Assembly (NCBI RefSeq): GCF_002214185.1 | Contig: NZ_CP022161.1 | Span: 9,493,486 to 9,557,485 of the forward strand | Reading direction: 5' to 3' | Length of the DNA stretch: 64,000 nt | Origin: Streptomyces capitiformicae | Lineage (GTDB): Bacteria; Actinomycetota; Actinomycetes; Streptomycetales; Streptomycetaceae | In this document: in pieces, positions 56,501-64,000 of the stretch | Layout: each line of letters starts with the position of its first letter | Position numbering within the stretch: the stretch's first letter is position 1 | Position numbers and translations under genes: made by a program | Notes under the pieces: generated by a model | The model's input: only the letters and a program-made list of their open reading frames with translations | Database searches by the model: none | Told to the model about the DNA's origin: nothing

Positions 56501-58388
56501 GGCCCTCACCACCACCGGGATCGCCGCCACCCACCACACCGACCTGGCCGCCCTCGCGCGTGCCGTCGCCGCCGGTGACGTGCCCGTGCCGGGGACGGTG
56601 CTGGCCGCCGTACCGGTTCCCGGGGACGGCTGCGCCGGGCCCGCGGAGGACGCCGATCCGGCGGCCGCGGTGCGGCAGGTGACCGGGCGGGTGCTGCGGC
56701 TGCTCCAGGGGTGGCTCGCCGAGGACACGTTCAACGCCACCCGGTTGGTGCTGGTCACCCGGCACGCCATGTCCGTGCACGACGGGGACCGGGCGCCCGA
56801 TCCGGTGGCCGCGGCCGTCTGGGGGCTGGTGCGGACGGCGCAGTCCGAGAACCCGGAGCGGTTCGTGCTCCTCGACTGGGACGGTGCGCAGGAGTCGTAC
56901 GGGGCGCTGCTTCCCGCGGCCCGGCACGACGAGCCCCAGGTCGCGCTGCGCAAGGGTGAGTCGCGGGTGCCGAGGCTGGTCCGTATGCGGCTGACCGAGT
57001 TCACCGAGTTCACCGATGCCACGCCGGGTGCGCTGCTCGACCCGGACGGAACCGTTCTGGTCACCGGCGCCACCGGTGCGCTCGGTGGTCTTGTCGCCCG
57101 CCATCTGGTCACCCGGCACGGTGCCCGGCATCTGCTGCTGGCCGGGCGTCGTGGCCCGGACGCGCCCGGTGCCCGGGAACTCGTCGACGAACTGACCGGG
57201 CTCGGCGCCCAGGTCGACCTCGTCGCCTGTGACACCTCGGACCGTGCGGCCCTGGCCGCCCTGCTCGCCGGTGTGCCCGCCGGGCACCCGCTCACCGCCG
57301 TGGTGCACACCGCGGGTGTCCTCGACGACGGTGTCATCGGCTCCCTCACCCAGGAACGGCTCGACACCGTGCTCGCCGCCAAGGTCGACACCGCGCTGCA
57401 TCTGCACGAGTTGACCCGGGACAGCGAGTTGCGCGGCTTCGTGGTGTTCTCCTCGCTGGCCGGCATCTTCGGCGGCTCCGGGCAGGGCAACTACGCGGCG
57501 GCCAACGCGTTCCTCGACGCCTTCGCCCGGCAGCGGCGCGCCCACGGCCTGCCCGCCCAGTCGCTGGCATGGGGGCTGTGGGAGCAGCGGTCGGCGATGA
57601 CGGGCAAGCTCGACGAGGCCGACCTGCTGCGGATGGCGCGCGGCGGGGTGGTGCCGATGACGTCGGAGCAGGCACTCGGCCTGTTCGACGCCGCCGTCGC
57701 GGTCGACCGGCCCCTGCTGGTCCCGGCCCGGTTCGACACGGCCGGGCTGCGGACGCCGGACGGAGAGGTCCCGCCCCTGCTGCGGTCCCTCGTCAAGCCG
57801 GCCGCCCAGCGCCGTTCCGGTGCCGCCGGTACGGGTCCCGTGCCTGCCGAGCGGCTGCGTGACAGGCTCGCGGAGCTGACCGCGGGCGAACGGCTCACGG
57901 TGCTGCTGGACGTCGTCCGGGACCAGGCGGCGGCGGTCCTCGGTTACGCCGACTCGGACGCCGTGGACCCCGAACGCGGCTTCCTGGAAATGGGGTTCGA
58001 CTCGCTGACCGCCGTCGAACTGCGCAACCGGCTCCATGCCGCCACCGCGCTGCGGCTGCCGGCCACCCTGCTGTTCGACTACCCGACCCCGGCCGGGCTC
58101 GCCGAGCACCTGCGGGCGGAGCTGGAACCGTCGGCCGCCGCGGCCGTGGGGCCGGTGCTGGCCGAGCTAACCCGCCTGGAGGGCGCGTTGGGCGACATCG
58201 CCGACGACGACCCGATCCGTACCGCACTGGCGGAGCGGCTGCGCGGGCTGCTGTCCCGCCTGGACGGCGCCCACGGCGGCGAGGGTGGGGGCGCGGAGGC
58301 CTCGGCCCAGGCAGTCGAGGAGCGACTCGGCGCCGCCAGCGACGACGACCTCTTCGACTTCATCGACAAGCAGTTCGGAGGGGCGTAG
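50505..58388 (+). CDS. 5'-truncated modular type I polyketide synthase (KR-ACP | KS-AT-DH-KR-ACP)
   Basis: 2,627 residues. The frame enters at the extreme end of an AT domain ('[15 protein letters not shown]'). First partial module: KR ('[15 protein letters not shown]', 'LDD' B-type) and ACP (Ser654 in 'GFDSLTA'). Second module: KS (Cys890 in 'TACSSS', 'EAHGTG', 'NIGHS'), AT (Ser1402 in 'GHSIGE', 'HAFH' indicating malonyl-CoA), active DH (His1710 in '[10 protein letters not shown]', 'LLDAALQ'), KR (B-type LDD) and ACP (Ser2500). A C-terminal docking helix ('[20 protein letters not shown]') and no thioesterase show that it fed another PKS. The GTG at 50505 is a chance start; real coding begins about 50585. 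Confidence 0.93.
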   Translation: MFRVVDPCVSELVGDARQLSPLNGQQAQTVDLPTYAFQHRRYWLEKTTPAPALDSRRQIDARFWEAVEREDLEALAETLQLPGSEPLAEVLPALSNWRKQEATRSAIDGWRYKVIWKAIGRSAKAPQLTGDWLVVVPSEYEGGPHADLIASAYRGLAAHGARLVTVEVSGGVDRVGLASLVRSAMSGDRDPVQPVGVLSLLALDESPYTPGSALDSGLALNAALVQALGDAGVGAPLWIATRGAVSTGRADRLVAPAQAQAWGLGRIAALEYPQRFGGLVDLPAELDERAVGRLVAVLSGAVEEDQVAVRGSGLLARRLVRAGLPDAVPGGWAPSGTVLVTGGIGGVGAQVARRLAHARGGAVHLLLVGRRGAEAPGADALEAELTGLGARVTVAACDVADRDELAALLAAVPEDMPLTAVVHAAAVLDDGVLDALTPERAETVLRPKVAAALLLHELTRDLDLSAFVLFSSLAGTLGGPGQGSYAAANTFLDALARQRHADGLPATSVAWGAWGGGGLASGETGERLARTGMPAMDPESALTALEQAVMGDEPVLAVADVRWETYAFAHSDAVAPVLADLPEVRAAVAARTAPAPGGDEDHNTLTARLAALPYEERRRELLGLVRSLAASALGFPGAEDVDEERAFRDLGFDSLTAVALRNSVAEATGLRLPVTLVFDHPTATALARKLHQELFGEADAGVESTPAVPARVVATDDDPIVIVSMSCRYPGGADSPDALWRLLAEGRDAVSAFPEDRGWDLKGAYDPDPDRPGTFYARGGGFLYDAHHFDPEFFGMSPREALAVDPQQRLLLETSWEAFERAGVDPGVLRGSAVGVFVGSNYHDYGSRVQHAPKDFEGYLATGSAGSVASGRIAYTFGLEGPAVTVDTACSSSLVALHMAAQALRSGECTMALAGGVTVISSLDTFIEFSRQRALSADGRCKAFSDDADGAGWAEGVGVVLLERLSDARRNGHPVLAVLAGSAVNQDGASNGLTAPSGPAQQRVIRQALAAAGLSPADVDAVEAHGTGTRLGDPIEAQALLATYGQDRPEDRPLLLGALKSNIGHSQAAAGVGGVIKMVLAMRHGTLPRTLHADRPSAQIDWAEGAVSLLSEPVQWPDTGRPRRAGVSAFGISGTNAHVILEQAPPAQPETPSAENATSSETPPAENATSSETPPAENATSSETPPAENATSSETPSAENATSSEAAPLTVVSGGVVPWVLSGRSAEALRAQAARLLSHLTDPRRQEGDDAPGDIACSLALGRAAFDHRAAVVGRDREELLAALGALADGREAPGLVRGQRRRGGRTAFLFSGQGSQRPGMGRELYAAYPEFADALDAVCAEFDRELERPLREVLFAPAGTPEAELLDRTAYTQAGLFALEVAQFRLLEHWGLWPDVVVGHSIGELAAAHVAGVLDLGDACRLVAARGRLMQELPDGGAMVSVQAGEAEVVEALLPYEGRVSVAAVNGPVSVVVSGDEDAVAELAEAWRAAGLRTKRLTVSHAFHSPRMEPMLDRFAAVAREVTYAAPALPVVCDLTGELADSGQLEGADYWVRHVRGTVRYADAVATLERQGVTAYVELGPDGILTAMTRDCLTDPDGAVVATPLLRRDRPEEVALTTALATLHTYGVSPDWARYFAGRAARRAELPTYAFQRDRYWLDAAPRTPDLASAGLADGAHPLLGAGTALAGGDGYLLTGRLSLGSHPWLTDHRVSGTAILPGTAFLELALLAADRVGCATVDELTLEAPLVLPEHGSVHLQVTVGEPGAQGARGVTVHSRPDDAADDEPWTRHALGQLTPAGPGTAPVDDVPPVPWPPRGAEPVAVDELYDRFAANGFAYGPVFQGLTAAWRLGEEVYAEVELPAEAADDAAGYGLHPALLDAALQTVGLTASAASGGGLMPFSWSGVRLHAAGAGALRTRLAPAGPDTVALRVTDPEGRAVATVAGLTLRPLPAGQVGDARTAARHLHELEWVTPADAPARAAIGGLVVLDGDGDPALGQALTTTGIAATHHTDLAALARAVAAGDVPVPGTVLAAVPVPGDGCAGPAEDADPAAAVRQVTGRVLRLLQGWLAEDTFNATRLVLVTRHAMSVHDGDRAPDPVAAAVWGLVRTAQSENPERFVLLDWDGAQESYGALLPAARHDEPQVALRKGESRVPRLVRMRLTEFTEFTDATPGALLDPDGTVLVTGATGALGGLVARHLVTRHGARHLLLAGRRGPDAPGARELVDELTGLGAQVDLVACDTSDRAALAALLAGVPAGHPLTAVVHTAGVLDDGVIGSLTQERLDTVLAAKVDTALHLHELTRDSELRGFVVFSSLAGIFGGSGQGNYAAANAFLDAFARQRRAHGLPAQSLAWGLWEQRSAMTGKLDEADLLRMARGGVVPMTSEQALGLFDAAVAVDRPLLVPARFDTAGLRTPDGEVPPLLRSLVKPAAQRRSGAAGTGPVPAERLRDRLAELTAGERLTVLLDVVRDQAAAVLGYADSDAVDPERGFLEMGFDSLTAVELRNRLHAATALRLPATLLFDYPTPAGLAEHLRAELEPSAAAAVGPVLAELTRLEGALGDIADDDPIRTALAERLRGLLSRLDGAHGGEGGGAEASAQAVEERLGAASDDDLFDFIDKQFGGA
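53953..54117 (+). repeat. Five 33-bp repeats in the KS-AT linker
   Basis: An 11-residue unit '[11 protein letters not shown]' is repeated five times, nearly identical at DNA level, just after '[20 protein letters not shown]'. The frame is kept. It lengthens the KS-AT linker by about 45 residues. Confidence 0.92.
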
Positions 58389-58470
58389 CCGAGGGATCGG
58401 CATAGCCGACGGATCGGCATAGCCGACGGATCGGCATAGCCGACGGATCGGCATAGCCGACGGATCGGCG
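58386..58470 (+). repeat. Five 17-bp repeats beginning with the PKS stop codon
   Basis: Units TAGCCGACGGATCGGCA start at 58386, 58403, 58420, 58437 and 58454; the first TAG is the PKS stop. Each contains the short inverted pair CCGA/TCGG. Confidence 0.92.
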
Positions 58471-58588
58471 TATGGGGCAGGCCTGCCGGGGATCAGCTCG
58501 CCGGCAGGCCTGCCTGCCTCCAGGGCCGGGACAGTGAACCGGCCTGACCGTGCCAACCGGCACATCGGACGGAAGGAATCGGACGGGC

Positions 58589-59584
58589 ATGGACATGGAC
58601 GCGGCCGTGGCGGAGCGAGTGTTGAACGTCGGTGTGCTCGGCTGCGCGGCCATCGCGCAGCGCACCACCATCCCGGCGCTGGTCGCCGACCCGTCGGTGC
58701 GACTGGTCGCGGTGGCCAGCCGCAGCCGGGACAAGGCCGAGGCGGTGGCCCGCCGGTTCGGCTGTGCGGCGGTCACCGGCTATGCCGCGCTGCTGGCCCG
58801 CGACGACATCGACGCCGTGTACGTACCGCTGCCGCCGGCCCTGCACGCGGAGTGGATCGGGCGGGCGCTGGCGGCGGGCAAGCACGTACTGGCCGAGAAG
58901 CCGCTGTGCGTCGACGGGTCCGAGGCGGCCGAGCTGGTCGCCGCCGCCCACGCCGCCGACCGGCTGCTGATGGAGAACTTCGCGTTCCTCCACCACGGTC
59001 AGCACGACGCCGTACGGGCCCTTGTCGACGAGGGAGCGATCGGTGAACTCCGGCATGTCACCGCCGAGTTCGGGTTTCCGCCGCTGGCCGCGGACGACAT
59101 CCGGTACGACCCGGGGCTGGGCGGGGGCGCGCTCCTGGACGCCGGTGTGTACACGTTGCGGGCGGCCAGCTTGTATCTGGGGCCGCGGGTATGGGTGCGC
59201 GGCGCGGTGCTGCGGGTCGATCCCGGTACCGGGGTGGATGTCGCCGGGGCTGCGCTGGTCGGGGACCCGGACGGGCGGACCGGTCAACTGGCGTTCGGCT
59301 TCGACCACTCGTACCGCTGTACGTGCACCCTGTGGGGCAGCGAGGGGAGCATCAGTCTCGACCGGGCGTTCACCGCGCCGCCGACGCTGCGGCCGGTGCT
59401 GCGGCTGCGGCGGCAGGACCATGTGGAGGAACGGACACTGCCCGCTGGGCACCAATTCGCCTCACTGGTGGCCGAGTTCGCCCGCAATGCTTTGCACGAA
59501 ACCGACTTCAAAGGGCCGGCGGAGGACATCCTGCGACAAGCGGAGTTGGTGGACGAGGTACGGAGCGCGGCCGACGCGGAGTGA
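58589..59584 (+). CDS. Gfo/Idh oxidoreductase, probable NDP-hexose 3-ketoreductase
   Basis: 331 residues. 'LNVGVLGCAAIAQRTTIPAL' is the Rossmann motif, 'HVLAEKPLCVDGSEAAELVA' carries the catalytic EKP Lys, and 'MENFAFLHHGQHDAVRALVD' with 'PGLGGGALLDAGVYTLRAAS' matches the dTDP-sugar C-3 ketoreductases (KijD10-like) of deoxysugar pathways better than generic Gfo/Idh enzymes. Position 200 bp after a PKS supports a role in making a sugar for the polyketide; other deoxysugar genes are not in the window. ATG 58589 is chosen, with GGAAGGAA about 10 bp upstream; ATG 58595 is possible. Confidence 0.85.
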   Translation: MDMDAAVAERVLNVGVLGCAAIAQRTTIPALVADPSVRLVAVASRSRDKAEAVARRFGCAAVTGYAALLARDDIDAVYVPLPPALHAEWIGRALAAGKHVLAEKPLCVDGSEAAELVAAAHAADRLLMENFAFLHHGQHDAVRALVDEGAIGELRHVTAEFGFPPLAADDIRYDPGLGGGALLDAGVYTLRAASLYLGPRVWVRGAVLRVDPGTGVDVAGAALVGDPDGRTGQLAFGFDHSYRCTCTLWGSEGSISLDRAFTAPPTLRPVLRLRRQDHVEERTLPAGHQFASLVAEFARNALHETDFKGPAEDILRQAELVDEVRSAADAE

Positions 59585-59697
59585 GTTACGCGGATAGATC
59601 CCTCGGCCACCGAGCGCGACTCAGAGCAATTCGGGCAGGAATCGGCCAATAAAACGTTTCAATCGGCTCGAATCCATTCGTTGGGCAGGGCGTCACA

Positions 59698-59726
59698 TTG
59701 ACTGGACATGTTTGATGGTTCAAGAT
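59698..59726 (+). promoter_or_regulatory. Candidate promoter in the gap before the LAL regulators
   Basis: TTGACT at 59698-59703 and CAAGAT at 59721-59726, 17 bp apart, resemble a vegetative promoter in an unusually AT-rich patch (59640-59735) of the 460-bp gap. Confidence 0.45.
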
Positions 59727-59781
59727 TAATTCACGGCCTGAGAGCGCTTCCCCAGGCCGCACCCGCCCGCCGCGCCAGGCT

Positions 59782-59814
59782 TGCGACAGGAATGCGACAG
59801 GAATGCGACAGGAA
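59782..59814 (+). promoter_or_regulatory. Three consecutive 11-bp direct repeats, SARP-box-like
   Basis: TGCGACAGGAA occurs three times without spacers (59782, 59793, 59804). The 11-bp period and heptamer-plus-spacer look are those of SARP operators. TACAGA at 59825-59830 is a possible -10. It would control the LuxR-LAL genes starting at 60047. Confidence 0.5.
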
Positions 59815-60046
59815 CCCATCGAAATACAGATGGAAACAATGCCGCCCTGACCCTGCCGGTGGAATCGGAATGGAATGGGAGAGATGAAGAATTTCAAGCC
59901 CGGTTGCGAAGGCGCACCCCGACGCCGAATGGAACCGCCTGGTGAGGGACGGTTCCACCACCTACCCGAAGCCTAGAAGTTCTTCGACCTTTCACTTCTT
60001 CGCACAGCACCGAGCCATTTCCCCCCCCAGATCATTCGGTGGCAAC

Positions 60047-62935
60047 GTGAACCTCCCCCTCGCCTCCCCCGCACATCCCTCGGCGCCCCCGGTCATGGGC
60101 CCGGAGGAACCACTGGCGGGCAGATCCGCCCCGCTCTCGGCGCTGATCGACCACATACCCCGAGCCTGTTCCGGGCCGGCCTCCGCGGTGCTGCTCACCG
60201 GGCCCACCGGCATCGGCCGCAGCGCCTTGTTACGGACCTTTTGCTCGGCCGCTGCCTCCCGGGCCCGCGTACTGCGCGCCGGCGGGCCCGACGGCACCTG
60301 GCACGACGGCACCTCGCACGACCCCGTGTCGCCGCGCCGCCTCCACGAGAAAGTCGTGGACCTCTCCCGGCACGGGCCGGTGGTGCTCGCCGTGGACGAT
60401 GCGCAGCGGTACCGCCCGGAAACCCTGAGAAGCCTGGACTACGTACTCCGCAGATCCAATGGACTTCCCCTGCTGACGGTCGTCACCGCACCGACCGCCC
60501 CGGCCGTCGACGAACCCCCCGCCCTGGCCTCACTGCTCGCCCAGCACGCCTGGACGACGATCTGTCTGGCCCCCCTGACCGACGGCGAGACCGCCGAGGT
60601 CCTCACCCGGCGGCTGGGCCGACGTCCCGCCCCCGATCTGTTACGCCAGTGCGTGGAGCACTCCCTGGGCATCCCGGCCGCCGTCCACGTCTTCGCCGAC
60701 GCGCGCGGTGCCGCCGAGGCCAGGACGCCCGGGCCGACAACGGATACGGTCTCAGTGCCCTCTCCCCTCCCGTATTCGGGCTCGGAAACAGCGGTGCTGT
60801 CCGCGGTGGCCGCGCTGGGATCTCCCGACCCGGAGCTGGTGAGCGAGCTGCTGCGGATACCGCTGCCGACCGCGCGACGGGTCCTGGACGACCTCGCCGA
60901 CCTCCACACCGCGCTCCTCACCGGCACCGGCGGAGAGTCCTACGGCCCCACCTCCCCGTTCGAGCACGGCATCTCGCAGGACGAAGCCGATCACCTCCTC
61001 CAGCGGGCCGCCCGGCTGCTGGAGGACGCCGGCCGGCCGCCGACCCAGGTGGCCGATGTCCTGCTGCGGCTCCGGCAGGGCGCCGCGCCCTGGATGCTGG
61101 AGGCCCTCTACAGCGCCGCCCTCGACACCGACTCGCCCGCCCGTGCCGTGCGCTACCTGTCGCATGCGCTGGAGATCGGCGACGGTCAGGACGTCGACAC
61201 GGTGCGCCGGATCCGCAACCGGCTCGCCGAGATCCTGTGCGCCACCGCGCCGGCCATCGCCCTCCCCCATCTGAACTCGCTGCTGATGACCAGCACCGAT
61301 GGACACGAACTGGCCACCATCGCCCTGCTGTACGCCAACACCCTCGTCGCGCTCGGCCGGGGCGAGGAGGCGGCCCGCCTCCTCGGCCACGTCCTGAACG
61401 GCCCGGCCCACGCCGAGGCCGTGTCGGTTCCGAAGACCGTCGCCCTCCCCCATACCGCCGCCCTCCCCGATACCGCCGCCTTCCCCGATACCGCCGCCCT
61501 ACCCGATACCGCCGCCCTCCCTGAATCCATCACCGTGCCCGACGCCATCACCGTCCCCCAGTCCGTCACCGTCCCCGAGGAGCGCCGCGCCGCCCTCGAA
61601 GGCGCCTTGTTACTGAGCGGAGCTCTCAGGCAGGAGACCCTCGGCTGGGTCAGAGAGCGCTCTCCCACAGCGGCCGATCCGCTCGGCGACACCCCCGACG
61701 ACCCGGGCAACCGCTGGCTGCGGTCGGCCCACGCCGCGCTGTCCGTGCTCAGCGGCCACCCCTCGCCGTCACCAGAGCTCACCCTCCCGGCGTCCGCCAC
61801 CTCCTCGGGCACCCCGCTGGACGAGCTGTCGTTGGTCGCGTCCGCGCTCACCGCGCACCTCACCGACGACAACACCGCGGCGCTCGCCGCGCTCGACCGT
61901 GTCCTCGGCCGCCCGGCGCGCGGGGAACTCGACCCGACCCGGGCCAAGGCGCTGACCGTCCGGGCGCTCGTGCACTGCGACACGGGCAACCTGCCGACGG
62001 CCGAAGTCGACTGCCGCCAGGCCCTGGAGCTGGAGCGGCGCACCCCCGGACCGGACACCGTGTCCCCCACGGTCGTCTTCGCCTATGCGCTGGCCCAGCG
62101 CGGCAGATACGCCGCCGCCAAGGCCCTGCTCGCCCAGCTCGACCCCGCCGAACTGCGGCCGGTGTTCTACGTCCACCCCGTGTACTGGTGGACCCGGGCC
62201 GCGATCCGCCGCGCCCACGGCGACCGGAACGGAGCACTGGTGGCGCTGCGGGCCAGTGGCCGGGCCCTACCACGGGGGGTCCCCGCGGCCCCGACGGTAC
62301 TGCCCTGCTGGCTGGAGGCGGCCGACCTGCTGGGCGAACTGGGGCGCCCGGACGAGGCACGGCGCATCGCCGCCGAGGGCGGCGCGCTCGCCCGGCGTTG
62401 GGGCACCCCGCGCGGTACCGCGCTCTCCCTGCTGGGCCGCGGGCTGGCCACGCCCGGCGGAGCCGGACACCGACTGCTGGACGAGGCATGCACCCTGTTC
62501 GCCGAGTCCCGGGCGCGTCTGTTGTGGGCGCGCGCCGAGTACGCCCTGGGATCGGCGCTCCTCGACGCCGGCGACGCCAAGGCCGCCCGGCCCCGGCTGC
62601 GGACCGCGCTGGACCTGATGATCGGGTGCGGGGCCGGGGACGCCGCGGAAGGCATCCGGCTCCGGCTCGCCGAGGCCGGCGGCCGGCCCCGGCGGCGCAC
62701 CGGCCACCCGGGGGACGCCCTGACAGAACGTGAACGCGGTGTCGTACGGCTGGCCATGGCGGGCCGCTCCAACCGCGAGATATCCGACGCCCTGTACATC
62801 ACCCGGCGCACGGTCGAGCTCCATCTGTCGAACTCGTACCAGAAGCTCGGCGTGAGCCGTCGGGAAGAGCTGGTGGACGTGTTGCGGGAACCGGCCGCGG
62901 GCCGAGCCCGCCTCGCGGGGGGTGAGGGACGCTGA
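60047..62935 (+). CDS. LuxR-family regulator of the large ATP-binding (LAL) type, first copy
   Basis: About 962 residues. N-terminal ATPase with Walker A 'LLTGPTGIGRSALLRTF' (Arg replaces the usual Lys) and Walker B 'VVLAVDDAQRYR', a long TPR-like helical middle, and the LuxR helix-turn-helix 'LTERERGVVRLAMAGRSNRE' with 'TRRTVELHLSNSYQKLGVSR' at the C-terminus. LAL regulators activate antibiotic clusters. Three in-frame TTA codons (60230, 60641, 61610) predict bldA dependence. GTG 60047 (GGTGG upstream) is preferred; the frame is open to ATG 59942. An 18-bp repeat lies inside. Coupled to the next LAL gene. Confidence 0.9.
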   Translation: MNLPLASPAHPSAPPVMGPEEPLAGRSAPLSALIDHIPRACSGPASAVLLTGPTGIGRSALLRTFCSAAASRARVLRAGGPDGTWHDGTSHDPVSPRRLHEKVVDLSRHGPVVLAVDDAQRYRPETLRSLDYVLRRSNGLPLLTVVTAPTAPAVDEPPALASLLAQHAWTTICLAPLTDGETAEVLTRRLGRRPAPDLLRQCVEHSLGIPAAVHVFADARGAAEARTPGPTTDTVSVPSPLPYSGSETAVLSAVAALGSPDPELVSELLRIPLPTARRVLDDLADLHTALLTGTGGESYGPTSPFEHGISQDEADHLLQRAARLLEDAGRPPTQVADVLLRLRQGAAPWMLEALYSAALDTDSPARAVRYLSHALEIGDGQDVDTVRRIRNRLAEILCATAPAIALPHLNSLLMTSTDGHELATIALLYANTLVALGRGEEAARLLGHVLNGPAHAEAVSVPKTVALPHTAALPDTAAFPDTAALPDTAALPESITVPDAITVPQSVTVPEERRAALEGALLLSGALRQETLGWVRERSPTAADPLGDTPDDPGNRWLRSAHAALSVLSGHPSPSPELTLPASATSSGTPLDELSLVASALTAHLTDDNTAALAALDRVLGRPARGELDPTRAKALTVRALVHCDTGNLPTAEVDCRQALELERRTPGPDTVSPTVVFAYALAQRGRYAAAKALLAQLDPAELRPVFYVHPVYWWTRAAIRRAHGDRNGALVALRASGRALPRGVPAAPTVLPCWLEAADLLGELGRPDEARRIAAEGGALARRWGTPRGTALSLLGRGLATPGGAGHRLLDEACTLFAESRARLLWARAEYALGSALLDAGDAKAARPRLRTALDLMIGCGAGDAAEGIRLRLAEAGGRPRRRTGHPGDALTERERGVVRLAMAGRSNREISDALYITRRTVELHLSNSYQKLGVSRREELVDVLREPAAGRARLAGGEGR
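61445..61516 (+). repeat. 18-bp tandem repeat in the LAL gene
   Basis: About four units coding for 'LPDTAA' (also 'LPHTAA', 'FPDTAA'), in frame, in the middle of the TPR region. Confidence 0.8.
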
Positions 62936-64000
62936 GCGCCGCACCCGGCCGTCGGCCGCTGTCGTACAGCGGTACCCCGGCCCAGGACCGTCTGACTCCG
63001 CTGCGCGGGCGCGACGCCGAGCAGGCGGCACTGCTGACCCGCATGGCCGAGCTCGCCGAGGGCACCCCCGGCGCGACAGTGCTCCACGGCATTCCGGGCC
63101 ACGGCCGCAGCCGCCTGCTGCGCCGCGGCGTGGCCTTCGCCCGCACCGCCGGCGTCCAGGTACTGACCGCGCAGGGCTCGGCGGAGTACGCGCACGCCGC
63201 CTACGCGTTCGTACGGCAGTTGCGTCTGCCCCGGATTCCGGCGGAGGGGACGCCCACCGCCACGCGCTCGGTGCACGGTTGGTGTCGGGATCTGCTCAAC
63301 GCCGCGCGGCGTCCCACCCTGTTGGCCCTGGACGACGTGCAGTGGGCGGATCCGGAGTCGCTTCAGGTCATCGGGACGCTGCTGCGCCGGCTCGGCACGG
63401 CGCCGCTGGGGCTGCTGCTGACCGTGCCCGGCACCCGGGGGGAGTTCCCCGACCCGTGCGCCGAGCTGATCGACCAGGCCGCCATGCTCCAGGGCGGCCG
63501 GGGTCTGCTCCTGGAACTCGGGCCACTGAGTGCCCCGGACGTACGTGCTCTGTGCAGCTCGGCGGACGTGCCCGTCGCGGAGTCGGCGGACGACGTGTGG
63601 TGGGACGAGGCTCCCGGGCTCAGCGGCGGCAACCCGTGGCTGTTGACACGTGCTCTGGAGGAGATGCGCCGGGAGCCCGGTGAGCTGCGGGCCTCGGAGT
63701 TACGCACGGCGTTCGGCCACGGGATCGCGACCGCGTACCGGGAGCGGGTCACCGAGTCGACGAGGAGTCTCGCCCCGGGGGCGCTCGCGCTGCTGCGTGG
63801 TCTCACGGTGTGCCGGGGGCTGCTCGCGGTGGACCGGGTGGCGGCGCTTGTGGGCCTTGACGAGGCCGAACTGCCCAGTGCGCTACGGGAGTTACGGGTG
63901 CGGGGCCTGATCGACTTCGGCGATCCGCCGTGTCCACGGCCGACGAACTGCACGGTGGGGGCGCTGTCCGGCATGGACGCCGAGGACCGCAGACAGCTGC
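62932..64000 (+). CDS. Second LuxR-LAL regulator, cut by the window end
   Basis: About 355 residues are visible. 'LTPLRGRDAEQAALLTRMAE' is the usual LAL entry, followed by a Walker A-like 'VLHGIPGHGRSRLLRRG' (Arg for Lys) and Walker B 'PTLLALDDVQWADPESLQVI'; the C-terminal helix-turn-helix is beyond the window. In-frame TTA codons occur at 63700 and 63892. There is no ATG, GTG or TTG between an upstream in-frame TGA and the conserved entry; CTG 62932, overlapping the previous stop as CTGA and preceded by GGTGAGGG, is the only sensible start. Confidence 0.85.
   Translation, partial: MSAAPGRRPLSYSGTPAQDRLTPLRGRDAEQAALLTRMAELAEGTPGATVLHGIPGHGRSRLLRRGVAFARTAGVQVLTAQGSAEYAHAAYAFVRQLRLPRIPAEGTPTATRSVHGWCRDLLNAARRPTLLALDDVQWADPESLQVIGTLLRRLGTAPLGLLLTVPGTRGEFPDPCAELIDQAAMLQGGRGLLLELGPLSAPDVRALCSSADVPVAESADDVWWDEAPGLSGGNPWLLTRALEEMRREPGELRASELRTAFGHGIATAYRERVTESTRSLAPGALALLRGLTVCRGLLAVDRVAALVGLDEAELPSALRELRVRGLIDFGDPPCPRPTNCTVGALSGMDAEDRRQL

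Noticed and set aside
51099..58109. Very long minus-strand frames opposite the PKS
   Set aside because: Arg/Gly/Pro/His-rich antisense shadows of the high-GC PKS coding sequence.
50505..58388. Complete stand-alone or iterative PKS
   Set aside because: The frame starts inside the end of an AT domain and lacks the first KS-AT, a loading domain and a thioesterase; it is a truncated modular enzyme.

Overview
The window is very GC-rich, has the codon bias of a high-GC actinomycete, and carries families typical of Streptomyces: a Rsm22-type methyltransferase, a PhoD phosphatase, a DUF6243 protein, a SARP regulator, a modular polyketide synthase (PKS), LuxR-LAL regulators with TTA (bldA) codons, and TniABQ, IS630, IS110, IS256 and IS21 relics. 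It reads as a Streptomyces chromosome-arm segment in which a conserved metabolic block gives way to a heavily rearranged accessory zone. All family assignments come from reading motifs; no database search was possible.

Region 1 (1-17.4 kb) is mostly intact and core-like: a primase-like protein, a TetR repressor with a divergent DUF6243 gene and a visible operator, VOC and GNAT proteins, Rsm22, a serine hydrolase with a Bcr/CflA exporter, Gfo/Idh, PhoD, SDR, nitrilase, aldo/keto reductase, DoxX, MazG-like and MBL-fold genes. A 26-bp tandem array follows the nitrilase gene. At 16 kb an MMPL fragment is joined to the C-terminal helix-turn-helix of a LuxR regulator.

Region 2 (17.4-23.2 kb) is a decay zone: a 3' end of an AbfB-domain gene, a truncated Gfo/Idh, a PQQ-like propeller protein, a frameshifted copper ATPase relic, a SUKH (SMI1/KNR4) gene and IS110/IS256 relics.

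Region 3 (23.2-28.6 kb) is a complete ureAB-C-F-G-D operon on the minus strand, with unusual loop insertions in UreC and in the UreA-UreB linker. Region 4 (29.0-35.0 kb) is a relic TniABQ (Tn5053/Tn7-like) transposon carrying a transglutaminase gene. Its tniA is split by a 2,166-bp TA-flanked unit made of an IS630 copy plus an aadA-like nucleotidyltransferase gene; removing the unit on paper restores the tniA frame exactly.

Region 5 (35-47.8 kb) holds an istB relic, a decayed SARP regulator whose probable 11-bp direct-repeat site survives in front of a secreted ricin-type lectin, a lipoprotein, a DUF418 gene between two relics of one IS5-type element, a secreted GH12 glycosidase with LacI-type operators, and fragments of AraC, NAD(P)-binding, aminoglycoside phosphotransferase-like, IS3, TetR and replication-relaxation genes.

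Region 6 (47.8-64 kb) has a DesK/DesR-type two-component pair with a palindromic operator, a membrane protein, then one PKS reading frame that has lost its 5' end (KR-ACP | KS-AT-DH-KR-ACP, malonyl-type AT motif, no thioesterase). It is followed by a probable NDP-hexose 3-ketoreductase and two tandem LuxR-LAL regulators, the second running off the window. The last 13 kb look like one edge of a glycosylated polyketide cluster cut by a deletion.
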